Program-made: the position numbers and the translations under genes | From: Bacteroidales bacterium | GTDB taxonomy: Bacteria > Bacteroidota > Bacteroidia > Bacteroidales > Bacteroidaceae | NCBI GenBank assembly: GCA_004557185.1 | Contig: SFEP01000009.1 | Span: 25,883 to 89,882, forward strand | Length of the DNA: 64,000 bases | Direction of reading: 5' to 3' | Shown here: positions 43,195-51,902 of the stretch, one piece after another | Position numbering within the stretch: position 1 is the stretch's first letter | Layout of the letters: each line of letters opens with the position of its first letter | Notes under the pieces: generated by a model | Databases searched by the model: none | What the model was told of the DNA's origin: nothing | The model's input: the letters and a program-made list of their open reading frames with translations, nothing else

Positions 43195-43857
43195 GTGACC
43201 ATTTCAGAATTCTTCAAGAAAATATTCAGCCGGCTACTCCTGGGCAACTGCCTGGGCTTGGTGGTGGCCACGCTCGTGCTCGTCATCGGCACGCTCTACT
43301 TTCTGGACGCCTACACCCTGCACGGACAGGAGATTGAGGTGCCCGACGTGCGCGGCATGAACGAGGAAACTGCCACGCGCAAACTTGAAGCCCGCGGCTT
43401 CGAGGTGGAGGTGACCGACACGGGATATGTGTACAACGCAGCGCCGTCGAGCATCCTCGAACAGAGTCTGCGACCCGGCCAGAAGGTGAAGAACGGCCGC
43501 CTCATCCAACTGACCATCAACGCCAACAACCCGCGACAGATTGCCCTGCCCGACCTGGCCAACAACTGCTCGCGCCGCGAGGCAGAGGACCGTCTGCGTG
43601 TGCTCGGCTTCAAGTTGGGTGCCACTGAGTACGTGCAGGGCGACGCCGACTGGGTGCTCGACGTGAAGGTGCACGGACGCAGTGTGGCGGCGGGCACGAA
43701 GATTTCGGTGTTCACGCCTATCACGCTCGTGGTGGGCGCAGGCGGCATTGAGGATGAGTATAACGGCAACGACTCGCTCGACTTCATCATCAACGCCGAG
43801 ACGAGCACGGCCGACGACCTGAGCAGCGTAACCGACGAAACGCCCAGCGCCGAATGA
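43195..43857 (+). CDS. PASTA-domain membrane protein
   Basis: The product is 220 residues from a GTG start (VTISEFFKKIFSRLLLGN). One transmembrane helix (LGLVVATLVLVIGTLYFL, about 18-35) precedes two PASTA repeats: IEVPDVRGMNEETATRKLEA onward and IALPDLANNCSRREAEDRLR onward. An acidic, disordered tail ends it. PASTA repeats bind peptidoglycan or lipid II in other proteins; here there is no kinase or penicillin-binding domain attached, as is usual for this Bacteroidota family. It is coupled to rluD by an ATGA overlap at 43854. Confidence 0.87.
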   Translation: MTISEFFKKIFSRLLLGNCLGLVVATLVLVIGTLYFLDAYTLHGQEIEVPDVRGMNEETATRKLEARGFEVEVTDTGYVYNAAPSSILEQSLRPGQKVKNGRLIQLTINANNPRQIALPDLANNCSRREAEDRLRVLGFKLGATEYVQGDADWVLDVKVHGRSVAAGTKISVFTPITLVVGAGGIEDEYNGNDSLDFIINAETSTADDLSSVTDETPSAE

Positions 43858-45038
43858 CAGCGCGCCAGCCCCTGCGCACGAACTCCCATTTCACAACCTC
43901 TATGCCCCTTCCTGCCATGCCCCAGCCACTCATGCCCGACACCGACGAAGACCTGCTGCCACCTGTGCCCCTGCCCGACGACGACACCGACGACGATGAA
44001 GACAGTGGCGCCGACGGCGAACTCTACGAGCACCACCGCGTGGTGGCCGACCGCGGGCAGCAATTGCTGCGCATCGACAAATTTCTGCTCGACCACCTGA
44101 AGGACACCTCGCGCAACCGCATACAGCAGGCGGCACGCGCTGGTTTTGTGCACGTCAACGGGAAACCCGTGAAGAGCAACTATCGCGTGAAGCCACACGA
44201 TGTGGTGACGCTGCTGCTCGACCGCCCACGCTATGAAACCACCATTGAGCCGGAGAACATTCCGCTTGAAATCGTCTACGAAGACGCATCGCTGATGGTG
44301 GTGAACAAGCCCGCAGGACTGGTGGTGCATCCTGGCTGCGGCAACTACACAGGTACGCTGGTCAACGCCATAGCCTGGCACATGCGCGAGCATCCCGACT
44401 ACGACCCCAACGACCCTGCTGTGGGCCTCGTGCACCGCATCGATAAGGACACCTCGGGCCTGCTGGTGGTGGCCAAGACGCCTGAGGCCAAAACCGGCTT
44501 GGGCGTGCAGTTCTTCCACAAAACGACGCGCCGCCGCTACCTGGCGCTGGTGTGGGGCAACTTTCAGGAAGACGAGGGCCGCATTGAGGGCAACATAGGC
44601 CGCAATCCGCGCGACCGCATGCAGATGGCGGTGTTCCCTCCCGACTCGGGCATTGGCAAGCATGCGGTGACGCATTACCGCGTAGTGCAGCGCTTCGGAT
44701 ACGTCACACTGGTTGAGTGCATTCTGGAAACAGGCCGTACGCACCAGATACGTGCCCACATGCAGCACCTGGGGCATCCGCTCTTTGCCGACGCACGCTA
44801 TGGCGGCGACCAAATACTGCGCGGCACGCAGAGCAGCACGTACAACGCCTTCATCCGCCACTGTTTCGAGGTGTGCCCGCGGCAGGCGCTGCATGCCCGC
44901 ACGCTGGGTTTCCGCCATCCGCTGACAGGCGAGGAGATGGATTTCTCCGCCCCACTGCCCCCCGACATGCAGGAGTTGCTCGAGCGCTGGGCGAAATACA
45001 CCGCAGGCATTGCAGCCGCACCTGCCACCGACTACTAA
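43854..45038 (+). CDS. rluD: 23S rRNA pseudouridine synthase, RluD family
   Basis: The product is 394 residues. An acidic N-terminal extension (about 1-60; TDEDLLPPVP, DDDTDDDEDSG) is unusual; an internal ATG at 43896-43904 would shorten it. The S4 RNA-binding domain follows (LLRIDKFLLDHLKDTSRNRI). The catalytic domain then has the aspartate motif GLVHRIDKDTSGLLV and the family block LVECILETGRTHQIRAHM. RluD modifies helix 69 of 23S rRNA. The gene lies between the PASTA protein and ddl, a conserved neighbourhood in Bacteroidota. Confidence 0.93.
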   Translation: MTARQPLRTNSHFTTSMPLPAMPQPLMPDTDEDLLPPVPLPDDDTDDDEDSGADGELYEHHRVVADRGQQLLRIDKFLLDHLKDTSRNRIQQAARAGFVHVNGKPVKSNYRVKPHDVVTLLLDRPRYETTIEPENIPLEIVYEDASLMVVNKPAGLVVHPGCGNYTGTLVNAIAWHMREHPDYDPNDPAVGLVHRIDKDTSGLLVVAKTPEAKTGLGVQFFHKTTRRRYLALVWGNFQEDEGRIEGNIGRNPRDRMQMAVFPPDSGIGKHAVTHYRVVQRFGYVTLVECILETGRTHQIRAHMQHLGHPLFADARYGGDQILRGTQSSTYNAFIRHCFEVCPRQALHARTLGFRHPLTGEEMDFSAPLPPDMQELLERWAKYTAGIAAAPATDY

Positions 45039-45162
45039 CACACCGCACGCGTACCTTTATTATATACGTACGTAAAGCATACTCACATACCGACGCCACG
45101 ACACGCACCGCGTGCCTCTACGTCCTACCAAGACAACAAGCATTTTTTACACTGCAAGGAAA

Positions 45163-46152
45163 ATGAAACCGATGATTGCTATCGTCGCCGGGGGTGACTC
45201 CTCCGAGCACGACGTATCTTTGCGTTCCGCCGAGGGACTCATGTCGTTCATGGACAAGGAAAAATACCGCTGCTACGTGGTGGAACTCACCGCGGCGCAT
45301 TGGACGGTGGACTACGAGGGCGAAACCTGCCCTGTGAACCATGAAGACTTCTCATTTCAGGCATCCGACGGGCACCACGTCTTCGACTTTGCCTACATCA
45401 CCATACACGGCACGCCCGGCGAAAACGGCATTCTTCAGGGCTACTTCGACCTCATCGGTCTGCCCTACTCCACGAGCGACGTGCTGGTGGAGTCGCTCAC
45501 TTTCAACAAGTATGCGCTCAACAACTTTCTGCGCGCCTTCCCCGAGGTGCACGTGAGCGACTCTGTGCTGGTGCGCAAAGGCGAGGCTCGCCCCACCGAC
45601 GAGGAAATAGCCACGCGCTTGGGCTTGCCCTGCTTTGTGAAGCCCAATGCGGGCGGCAGCAGTTTCGGCGTAACCAAGGTGAAGGAGGTGGAAGGCCTCA
45701 CGCCCGCCATCGAGAAAGCCATGATGGAGAGCGACGAGGTGATGGTGGAGAAATTCATGGCGGGCACCGAAATCACCTGCGGCTGCTACAAGCGCCCCGA
45801 CGGCAGCATCGTCACCTTCCCCATCACCGAGGTAGTCACCACGCAGGAGTTCTTCGACTACGATGCCAAGTATAACGGCAAAGTGAGCGAGATAACCCCC
45901 GCCCGCATCGCTCCCGAAACTACCGAACGCGTGCAGCAGATGACGCGCCACATCTACCGTCTGCTGGGCTGCTACGGCATCATACGCATCGACTACATCC
46001 TGGCCGGCGAACCTGGCAAGGAACAAATCAACATGCTCGAAATCAACACCACCCCCGGCATGACGGCCACCAGCTTCATTCCGCAGCAAGTGCGCGCCGC
46101 AGGGCTCGACATCAAGGACGTGTTGAGCGACATCATCGAGGGGAAACGCTAA
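45163..46152 (+). CDS. ddl: D-alanine--D-alanine ligase
   Basis: Makes D-Ala-D-Ala for MurF. The product is 329 residues from the ATG at 45163 (MKPMIAIVAGGDSSEHDVSLRSA). ATP-grasp motifs are present: HGTPGENGILQGYFDLIGLPYS, CFVKPNAGGSSFGVTKV, the metal-binding region IIRIDYILAGE and INMLEINTTPGMTATSFIPQQ. CTTTATTATATACG lies about 100 bp upstream, one of the recurring AT-rich motifs. Confidence 0.96.
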   Translation: MKPMIAIVAGGDSSEHDVSLRSAEGLMSFMDKEKYRCYVVELTAAHWTVDYEGETCPVNHEDFSFQASDGHHVFDFAYITIHGTPGENGILQGYFDLIGLPYSTSDVLVESLTFNKYALNNFLRAFPEVHVSDSVLVRKGEARPTDEEIATRLGLPCFVKPNAGGSSFGVTKVKEVEGLTPAIEKAMMESDEVMVEKFMAGTEITCGCYKRPDGSIVTFPITEVVTTQEFFDYDAKYNGKVSEITPARIAPETTERVQQMTRHIYRLLGCYGIIRIDYILAGEPGKEQINMLEINTTPGMTATSFIPQQVRAAGLDIKDVLSDIIEGKR

Positions 46153-46213
46153 ACCCACACGGTGCGCCGCGCCTCACAGCAGGTGCCGCGCACCGCTCTA
46201 TCTCTCTACTACC

Positions 46214-47371
46214 ATGAACCTACACGACTTCGACGCCATTCGTCCGGTTGAGCCCAACGAACTGCCAGCAGCCTTCGACGCTCTGCTGGCCGATGCTACC
46301 TTCTGCACCATCATGCAGTCGTTCTTCAAGGACGTGCCCTTCGAGGTGCTTAAGCGGCAACTCTATGCCTGCCAGGACAACCTGCAGGTGCAGCGCACGT
46401 TTTTCCTGCCCCTCATCCAGAACCTGCTGCAGCAAGCCTCTACGGGTATCGACATGGACACGTCGGTCCTCGACGGAGCCGAACGGCTGCAACCGCACAC
46501 CTACATCTCTAACCACCGCGACATTGTGCTCGACTCCGCCCTGCTCGACGTGCTGCTCATAGGCGAGGGCTTCGACAAGACGGTGGAGATAGCCATTGGC
46601 GACAACTTGCTGCTACAACCTTGGATTAAGACCCTCGTGAGGGTGAACAAATCGTTCATTGTGCAGCGCAGCGTGGGTCTGCGTGAAATGCTGGCAAGTA
46701 GCAAACGGCTGAGCGAATACATGCATTTTGCCATAGCCGAAAAGCAGCAGCCCATCTGGATAGCCCAACGCGAGGGACGCGCCAAGGACAGCGACGACCG
46801 CACGCAGGAGTCGCTGCTGAAAATGATGACGATGGGTGGCGAGGGCACGCCGCTGCAGCGACTGAAGAGTCTGCACATCGTGCCGCTCACCATCAGTTAC
46901 GAATACGACCCGTGCGACTTTCTCAAGGCACAGGAGTTTCAGCAGAAACGCGACAACCCCGACTTCCGCAAGAGCGGGCAGGACGACCTCGACAACATGC
47001 AGACGGGCATTTTCGGCTACAAGGGAAAAATTCACTACCACATGGCACGCCCTGCCAACACGTGGTTGGACGAGCTCGAGGGACTGCCGAAAGCCGAGTT
47101 CTACGCCGAAGCGGCACGCCGCATCGACCGCGAGATACACAGCCACTACGCACTCTTTGCCAACAACTACGCCGCGCTCGACCTGCTCGAAGGCACCCAC
47201 CGCTTCGCCGCGCACTACACGGCCGAAGAGTTGGCCCGCTTCGAGCAATACCTCGAGGCGCAGATGCAGAAGATACAACTGCCGCAAGGTTCTGACCGCG
47301 ACTTCTTGCGCGAACGCATGCTGACCATGTATGCCAACCCACTGCGCAACTACTTGGCAGCCGTGCAGTAA
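46214..47371 (+). CDS. PlsC-like acyltransferase family protein
   Basis: The product is 385 residues. The core has HTYISNHRDIVLDSALLDVLL, an NHxxxxD-like acyltransferase block with one extra residue between His and Asp. After about 80 residues come IWIAQREGRAKDSDDRTQES, resembling the EGTR region, and HIVPLTISYEYDPCDF. It probably transfers an acyl chain to a glycerophosphate or lipid in the inner membrane; the exact substrate is unknown. It follows ddl by 61 bp in the same direction. Confidence 0.82.
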   Translation: MNLHDFDAIRPVEPNELPAAFDALLADATFCTIMQSFFKDVPFEVLKRQLYACQDNLQVQRTFFLPLIQNLLQQASTGIDMDTSVLDGAERLQPHTYISNHRDIVLDSALLDVLLIGEGFDKTVEIAIGDNLLLQPWIKTLVRVNKSFIVQRSVGLREMLASSKRLSEYMHFAIAEKQQPIWIAQREGRAKDSDDRTQESLLKMMTMGGEGTPLQRLKSLHIVPLTISYEYDPCDFLKAQEFQQKRDNPDFRKSGQDDLDNMQTGIFGYKGKIHYHMARPANTWLDELEGLPKAEFYAEAARRIDREIHSHYALFANNYAALDLLEGTHRFAAHYTAEELARFEQYLEAQMQKIQLPQGSDRDFLRERMLTMYANPLRNYLAAVQ

Positions 47372-47384
47372 GTACGCTCTCTCT

Positions 47385-48065
47385 ATGCTTCACGCCATGC
47401 CCCGCCCCGCACTTCACCACATGCTGCCCCGCCTCGCCGCCGTGCTCTGCATGGTGGCGTGCCTGCTGTGCCTCAGTGCCTGCCACGATGAGGAGCAGAT
47501 GTGGCCCTCGTATGTGCAGGACTTGGCCTGCTTGCAAGCCGATGCCGACGGACGCGGCACAACCCTCGTGCTTGACAACGGCACGCGCTATGGAGTGAAC
47601 AACCCGCCCAGCGGCATGGAGGCTCACGAAGCCCGCCGCGTGTGTACCTACTACCTGCTGCAGGCCAACGGCGGCGTGAGGCTCATGGGCACCCGCTCCG
47701 TGCTGGTGGCCGAAGCCAAGCACTATGCTCCTGACAAATGCGTCTGCGACCCGCTCACCCTCATGGCAGCGTGGACAGGCGGCGGTTTCCTCAACCTGCG
47801 GCTGGCGCTCATGGCCTCAGCCGCAGGTTCACACTATCTGGGCTTCCACCTGCAGGAGGCCGTGCCACAGCCCGACGGGGCGCTGACGCAGCACCTGCTG
47901 TTGCTGCACGACCAAAACGCCGACCCACTCTATTTTACACGCGAGGTGTATCTGTCGATGCCGCTGGCCTCCCTCACCGCCGCCACGCCGCAGCAGGCCG
48001 ACAGTGTGTGCCTGCACGTGTTCACCTTCAAGGGCGAGACCACGCTCACGCTGCCCCTGCCCTGA
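47385..48065 (+). CDS. NigD-like lipoprotein
   Basis: The product is 226 residues from the ATG at 47385. The signal peptide (VLCMVACLLCLSAC) ends in a lipobox LSAC with the lipidated cysteine near residue 29. The body is predicted beta-rich and has two domains, as in the NigD-like family found in Bacteroidales: a barrel with TTLVLDNGTRYGVNNPPSG and a C-terminal sandwich with FLNLRLALMA. Function is unknown; some relatives are linked to bacteriocin loci. It follows the acyltransferase by 13 bp. Confidence 0.8.
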   Translation: MLHAMPRPALHHMLPRLAAVLCMVACLLCLSACHDEEQMWPSYVQDLACLQADADGRGTTLVLDNGTRYGVNNPPSGMEAHEARRVCTYYLLQANGGVRLMGTRSVLVAEAKHYAPDKCVCDPLTLMAAWTGGGFLNLRLALMASAAGSHYLGFHLQEAVPQPDGALTQHLLLLHDQNADPLYFTREVYLSMPLASLTAATPQQADSVCLHVFTFKGETTLTLPLP

Positions 48066-48141
48066 GTGAGCGTTTGAACTCGAAAAGTATTCCACAATCT
48101 GGCCAGCGAACTGATAGCCCCCACCCTACCATCACCCACCC

Positions 48142-49059
48142 ATGCCCATTCCCTTTACTCCGCTCACCATGGCCCACAAGGCGTTGGTGCAGCGCTACAC
48201 GCTTGCATCGGCCTGCCGCAACTGCGACCTGAGTTTCCTGAACCTGGTGAGTTGGCGCTTTCTCTACGACACGCAGCTGGCTGAGCACCGCGACCACCTG
48301 CTGTTTCGCTTCAAGGCCAACGGGCACAATGCCTACCTGGCGCCATTGGGGCAAGGGCCGCTCGCGCCTGTGCTCACCGACCTCATGGCCGATGCTGCCG
48401 AGGCGGGCGAACCGTTCCTGATGCTGGGGGTGAGTGAACCGCAATTGGCACAGATTACCGAGGCCATGCCCTCCCGCTTCTACGCCCACGCCGACCGTGC
48501 CTACACCGACTATCTGTACAGCCGCGAGGCTATGGCCACGCTGGCCGGCAAGCGGCTGCAGGCCAAGCGCAACTTTGCCAACCGCTTTGCCCGCCTCTAT
48601 CCCGCCCACAGGGTGTTACCCCTCACCACCAACTTGCTGCCCGCTTGCCTGGCGCTCGCCGAGCAATGGGTAAGGCAGAAGGCGCTGGCTACTGACACGG
48701 AGCAAAATGCCTACGAGGCCGAACGCCGCGCCATGCACACGGCCTTTGACCACTGGGACGAGCTCGACGCGCAAGGCGTGGCAGTGATGTTGGGAAACGA
48801 CATCGTGGCTTTCAGTTATGGCGCGGCCATCAATTACGACACCTTCGATGTGTGCGCTGAGAAAGCCGATACGCGCTACGAGGGCGCCTTTGCCTTTGTG
48901 AGCCGCGCCCTGGCACAGTCGCTCCCCGCCTGCTTCGAGTGGCTCAACCGCGAGGAGGACCTCGGCTTCGAGGAGCTGCGACGTTCCAAACTGTCATATC
49001 ATCCGACCCAATTACTTCACAAATACACCGTCATGACGCACCATCCCTTTATGAAATAA
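48142..49059 (+). CDS. DUF2156 (phosphatidylglycerol lysyltransferase-like GNAT) protein
   Basis: The product is 305 residues with the double-GNAT layout of the PF09924 group: an N-terminal part with DLSFLNLVSWRFLYDTQLAEHRDHLLFRF, a middle YTDYLYSREAMATLAGKRLQAKRNFANRF, and a C-terminal half with AVMLGNDIVAFSYGAAINYDTFDVCAEKADTRYEG and ELRRSKLSYHPTQLLHKY. Relatives aminoacylate lipids or are of unknown role; no transmembrane segments are present here, unlike MprF. It is upstream of, and in line with, another GNAT gene. Confidence 0.85.
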   Translation: MPIPFTPLTMAHKALVQRYTLASACRNCDLSFLNLVSWRFLYDTQLAEHRDHLLFRFKANGHNAYLAPLGQGPLAPVLTDLMADAAEAGEPFLMLGVSEPQLAQITEAMPSRFYAHADRAYTDYLYSREAMATLAGKRLQAKRNFANRFARLYPAHRVLPLTTNLLPACLALAEQWVRQKALATDTEQNAYEAERRAMHTAFDHWDELDAQGVAVMLGNDIVAFSYGAAINYDTFDVCAEKADTRYEGAFAFVSRALAQSLPACFEWLNREEDLGFEELRRSKLSYHPTQLLHKYTVMTHHPFMK

Positions 49060-49101
49060 GGAAGCGCCGCACGGTACACCTATTCTTTTTCACCTCCATC
49101 C

Positions 49102-50145
49102 ATGCTCTATAATCCCGACGAAACCCGCCAGCAGACGCGCGACTTGTGGCGCACCTGCTTTGGCGACAGCGAAGAATTTATGGACGTGTACTTTGACGAG
49201 AAGTACACCGACTCACGCAACCTCTGCATACGCCAGAATGGCAAGGTGGTGGCAGCCACACAGGTGCTGCCCTACCGCATGACGTTCTACGGCACCGTGC
49301 AGCACGTGGGCTACCTCTCTGGCTTAGCCACGCTGCCCGAACACCGCGGCAGGGGCTTCGCCACCAACCTGCTGCACGAGGCACACCGCCGCCTCTACCG
49401 CGAGGGGGCCGCCCTGAGTTTCCTCATTCCGCAGTCGGAGTCGCTTTTCCGCTTCTACGAACAGCCCGAGCACGGTGCTTACTGGACAAGCGTGTACCGC
49501 CAGGAGTTGCCCCTCGACGTGTCGGGCGACGGCGATTTTTCGAAGATTGAAGTGACGCGCCCCGACGAATGGCATCAGGACATGTACGTGTTTTACCGCC
49601 GCATGACGGCCGAGCTCCCCTTCATGCTCCACCCCTCCGAGAACGACTTCTTTGCCGCCCTCACAGCGGCCGACCTTGAGGGAGGCTACGTGCTCGTGGC
49701 CCGCCGCAAGCGCCGCATCGTGGGTGTATGCCTGGCGGTGCAGGAGGCCAACGGCAAGGTGTACATGCGCACCCTGGCCATTGGCGAAACCTGCGTGCGC
49801 GCCGCTTTTGTGCACTACCTGCAGCACGTTTGCGGCGTGGACAAGGTGTACCGCCGCTTCTGCCTGCCTGGCTCACTCAAGGAGAGCCAGCCCTACGCCA
49901 TGGCCCGCGTCATCAACGTGCCGCGCTTCCTCTCAGCCATTGCCACGCCCAATCCGGGCTTCCAGCTGCATGTGGGCGTAGACGGCGACACCGACATTCC
50001 CGAGAACAACGGCTGGTACACGGTGGGCAACGGCCGCGTGCAACTCACCGACAGCAAGCCCGACAACATTGTGACACCCGGCGGCCTGGCAGCCATGTTC
50101 CTTGCAGCACAACCGCTCGTGATGGACCTGCTGCTTGACGAATAA
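49102..50145 (+). CDS. GNAT-family N-acetyltransferase
   Basis: The product is 347 residues. The N-terminal GNAT fold has the acetyl-CoA block in YLSGLATLPEHRGRGFATNLLHEAHRR (R/Q-x-x-G-x-G/A type). A second acetyltransferase-like region and a C-terminal SCP2-like region follow, as in the Eis-type group. Substrate unknown. It starts 42 bp after the DUF2156 gene, suggesting one transcript. Confidence 0.87.
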   Translation: MLYNPDETRQQTRDLWRTCFGDSEEFMDVYFDEKYTDSRNLCIRQNGKVVAATQVLPYRMTFYGTVQHVGYLSGLATLPEHRGRGFATNLLHEAHRRLYREGAALSFLIPQSESLFRFYEQPEHGAYWTSVYRQELPLDVSGDGDFSKIEVTRPDEWHQDMYVFYRRMTAELPFMLHPSENDFFAALTAADLEGGYVLVARRKRRIVGVCLAVQEANGKVYMRTLAIGETCVRAAFVHYLQHVCGVDKVYRRFCLPGSLKESQPYAMARVINVPRFLSAIATPNPGFQLHVGVDGDTDIPENNGWYTVGNGRVQLTDSKPDNIVTPGGLAAMFLAAQPLVMDLLLDE

Positions 50146-50160
50146 CCGCGGGCCTTACCC

Positions 50161-50168
50161 TACCTTTG
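50161..50168 (+). promoter_or_regulatory. Candidate -7 element for the phytase-esterase-like gene
   Basis: TACCTTTG, 46 bases before the ATG at 50214; a TTG lies 23 bases upstream, farther than normal. Confidence 0.5.
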
Positions 50169-50213
50169 CGCGCCATAAAGGTGCTTTATTGCTTAACCTC
50201 ACACACTATCACT

Positions 50214-51290
50214 ATGCATTGGCTGCCACGTCAAGTTCTCCTCGCGTCACTCAGCACCCTTGCGCTGTGCCTTCAGGCGCAGCAGGTGGAGGCTCTCAAA
50301 GCCCGCGCCCTGTCGACATGGGGCATCGGCACGGCCCAGTTCAGCGGCATCACCGCCTTGGGCGACGACCGCTATGCCCTGGTGAGCGACAAGGAGCCTA
50401 CCGACGGCTTCTACCTCATGCGTTTGCGGCAGGACGGCATCACAGGCCAACTGACGGGTGCCCTGCTCGAAGGCTTCCAAGGCAATCGGCAGCCTGCGGT
50501 CAACGCCGCTGGGCTCAGCACCCGCGACTGCGAGGGCATAGCCTACTTTCCTGCGGCCGGCACCGTCTTCATCAGCGGCGAAGGCGACCAGGCCATTCTC
50601 GAATACGGCCTCGACGGCCAGCCCACGGGCCGCAAGTTAGCTGTGCCAGCACAGTTCGCCACCGGCCGCATCGTGCCCAACTACGGTTTTGAGGCCCTGA
50701 CCTACGATGCCGCGCACCGCCGCTTCTGGACCACTACCGAGAGCACCCTGCCCGCCGATGGGGCTGCCGCCTCGCCCAGCCAGCCAACGGCCGTCAACCG
50801 TTTGCGCCTGCAGGCCTTCGACGAGGATTTGCTGCCCCGCGAGCAATATGCCTACCTCATGGACCGCGGCATGAGCGAAGGTTTCGGCCGCAACTACGCC
50901 CTGGGCGTGTCAGCCTTGCTGGCGTTGCCCGACGGCCGTCTGCTGGTGCTTGAACGCGAGGTGCACGTGGCCAGCCGGCTCATAGGCAGCCGCTGCCGTT
51001 GCAAACTCTTTCTCATCGACCCCGCCGCGGCCCAGCCCATCGACGCCGCCACACCACTCAGCCTACTGGGCGAGGAGCATTTCCTGCCCAAAACGCTGCT
51101 GCTCGATTTCACCACCTACGCCCGCCCCGGCCGCTTCAACTTTGCCAACTACGAGGGCATGTGTCTGGGCCGCCGCCTGCATGACGGACGGCAAACGCTC
51201 CTGCTGGTGGCCGACTCGCAGGGAGGCTACGGCAAAGCGCCGTTCCGACTGAAGGACTACGTGCGTGTGCTCATCATCGACGGCATCTGA
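50214..51290 (+). CDS. Exported esterase-like phytase-family protein
   Basis: The product is 358 residues with a signal peptide (MHWLPRQVLLASLSTLALCLQAQ). Family blocks of the esterase-like activity of phytase group (PF13449) are FSGITALGDDRYALVSDKEP, CEGIAYFPAAGTVFISGEGDQAILEYGLDG, NYGFEALTYDAAHRRFWTTTES and FANYEGMCLGRRL. The fold is a beta-propeller. It acts in the periplasm or outside; the true substrate is unknown. Confidence 0.85.
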   Translation: MHWLPRQVLLASLSTLALCLQAQQVEALKARALSTWGIGTAQFSGITALGDDRYALVSDKEPTDGFYLMRLRQDGITGQLTGALLEGFQGNRQPAVNAAGLSTRDCEGIAYFPAAGTVFISGEGDQAILEYGLDGQPTGRKLAVPAQFATGRIVPNYGFEALTYDAAHRRFWTTTESTLPADGAAASPSQPTAVNRLRLQAFDEDLLPREQYAYLMDRGMSEGFGRNYALGVSALLALPDGRLLVLEREVHVASRLIGSRCRCKLFLIDPAAAQPIDAATPLSLLGEEHFLPKTLLLDFTTYARPGRFNFANYEGMCLGRRLHDGRQTLLLVADSQGGYGKAPFRLKDYVRVLIIDGI

Positions 51291-51366
51291 TGTCACTGCC
51301 GTGCTTTTGACTTTCATATATTGCTTTCCGCCTAAAATTCAACAAACTCAAATCAATGATTTTTCC

Positions 51367-51486
51367 ATGAATACACGTTATGACATGCTCGACGGCCTGC
51401 GAGGTGTCGCTGCCGTCAGTGTGTTGGTGTATCATCTATTCGAGGCTTTCGCGGAAGGATGGCAAATAGGGTCGGGGTCGCCTTGA
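51367..51486 (+). pseudogene. Truncated acyltransferase-3 (OafA/YrhL-type) gene, 5' fragment
   Basis: The 39-codon frame reads MNTRYDMLDGLRGVAAVSVL, then VYHLFEAF, which is the classic opening of acyltransferase-3 proteins (D-G-L-R-G-x-A then V-x-x-H). After about residue 31 the similarity stops (AEGWQIGSGSP) and a stop follows. The remaining ~320 residues of the family are absent downstream, where repeat locus D begins. So this is the remnant of a gene broken by deletion or insertion. Confidence 0.8.
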
Positions 51487-51611
51487 AATGAGCCTTCTGA
51501 CGCCCCACACCCAGCCTTGACCCCTGTGCCCCGCACCCCGAGCCCTTCACCCCCACACCGCCCTTCGTAGCACGGTGTGGGGGTGAAATTGTAAGGGAAC
51601 GGATGTCGTGA

Positions 51612-51687
51612 AAAATAGATGCTACGTAAAAAAGTTTACGTACGACGTGAGTTTTTTTACGTACGACGTGACATTTTTTACGTAGCA
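51612..51687. repeat. 21-bp TACGT array, locus D
   Basis: TACGTACGACGTGA begins at 51637 and 51658 and the closing TACGTAGC at 51679, all 21 bp apart. The left end AAATAGATGCTACGTAAA is the inverse of the right end. Confidence 0.9.
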
Positions 51688-51725
51688 CCCCGTTTTCCCT
51701 CTCCGCCGCCCCGCCAGAAATAGAT

Positions 51726-51793
51726 GCCGTGGGAAAAAGTGTCCACGGCGGGGTAAGTTTCGTCCACGGCAGGGTAAGTTTTTCCCACGGCGT
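51726..51793. repeat. 21-bp CCACGG array, locus D
   Basis: GCCGTGGGAAAAAGT, then GTCCACGGCGGGGTAAG (51741), GTCCACGGCAGGGTAAG (51762) and TTCCCACGGCG (51783 phase): steps of 21 bp. The left flank AAATAGATGC is identical to the flank of the TACGT array next to it. Confidence 0.88.
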
Positions 51794-51902
51794 CCCGTTT
51801 GTCTTAGTTCCGGGGTTGTGGTGCCGGCAAGCGATGGGGTGCAAAAATCCCTGCTGCGGGTGTGGGGGGCAGCAGGGAGTTTCTTTGAAGCACCTACTCC
51901 TA

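Larger units (their letters stand above)
51487..51902. other. 416-bp gap with repeat locus D
   Basis: It lies between the truncated acyltransferase and the end of the MATE gene. It holds a TACGT array (51612-51687) and a CCACGG array (51726-51793), with no gene. The frames open here are the in-phase readings of the 21-bp arrays. Confidence 0.7.
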
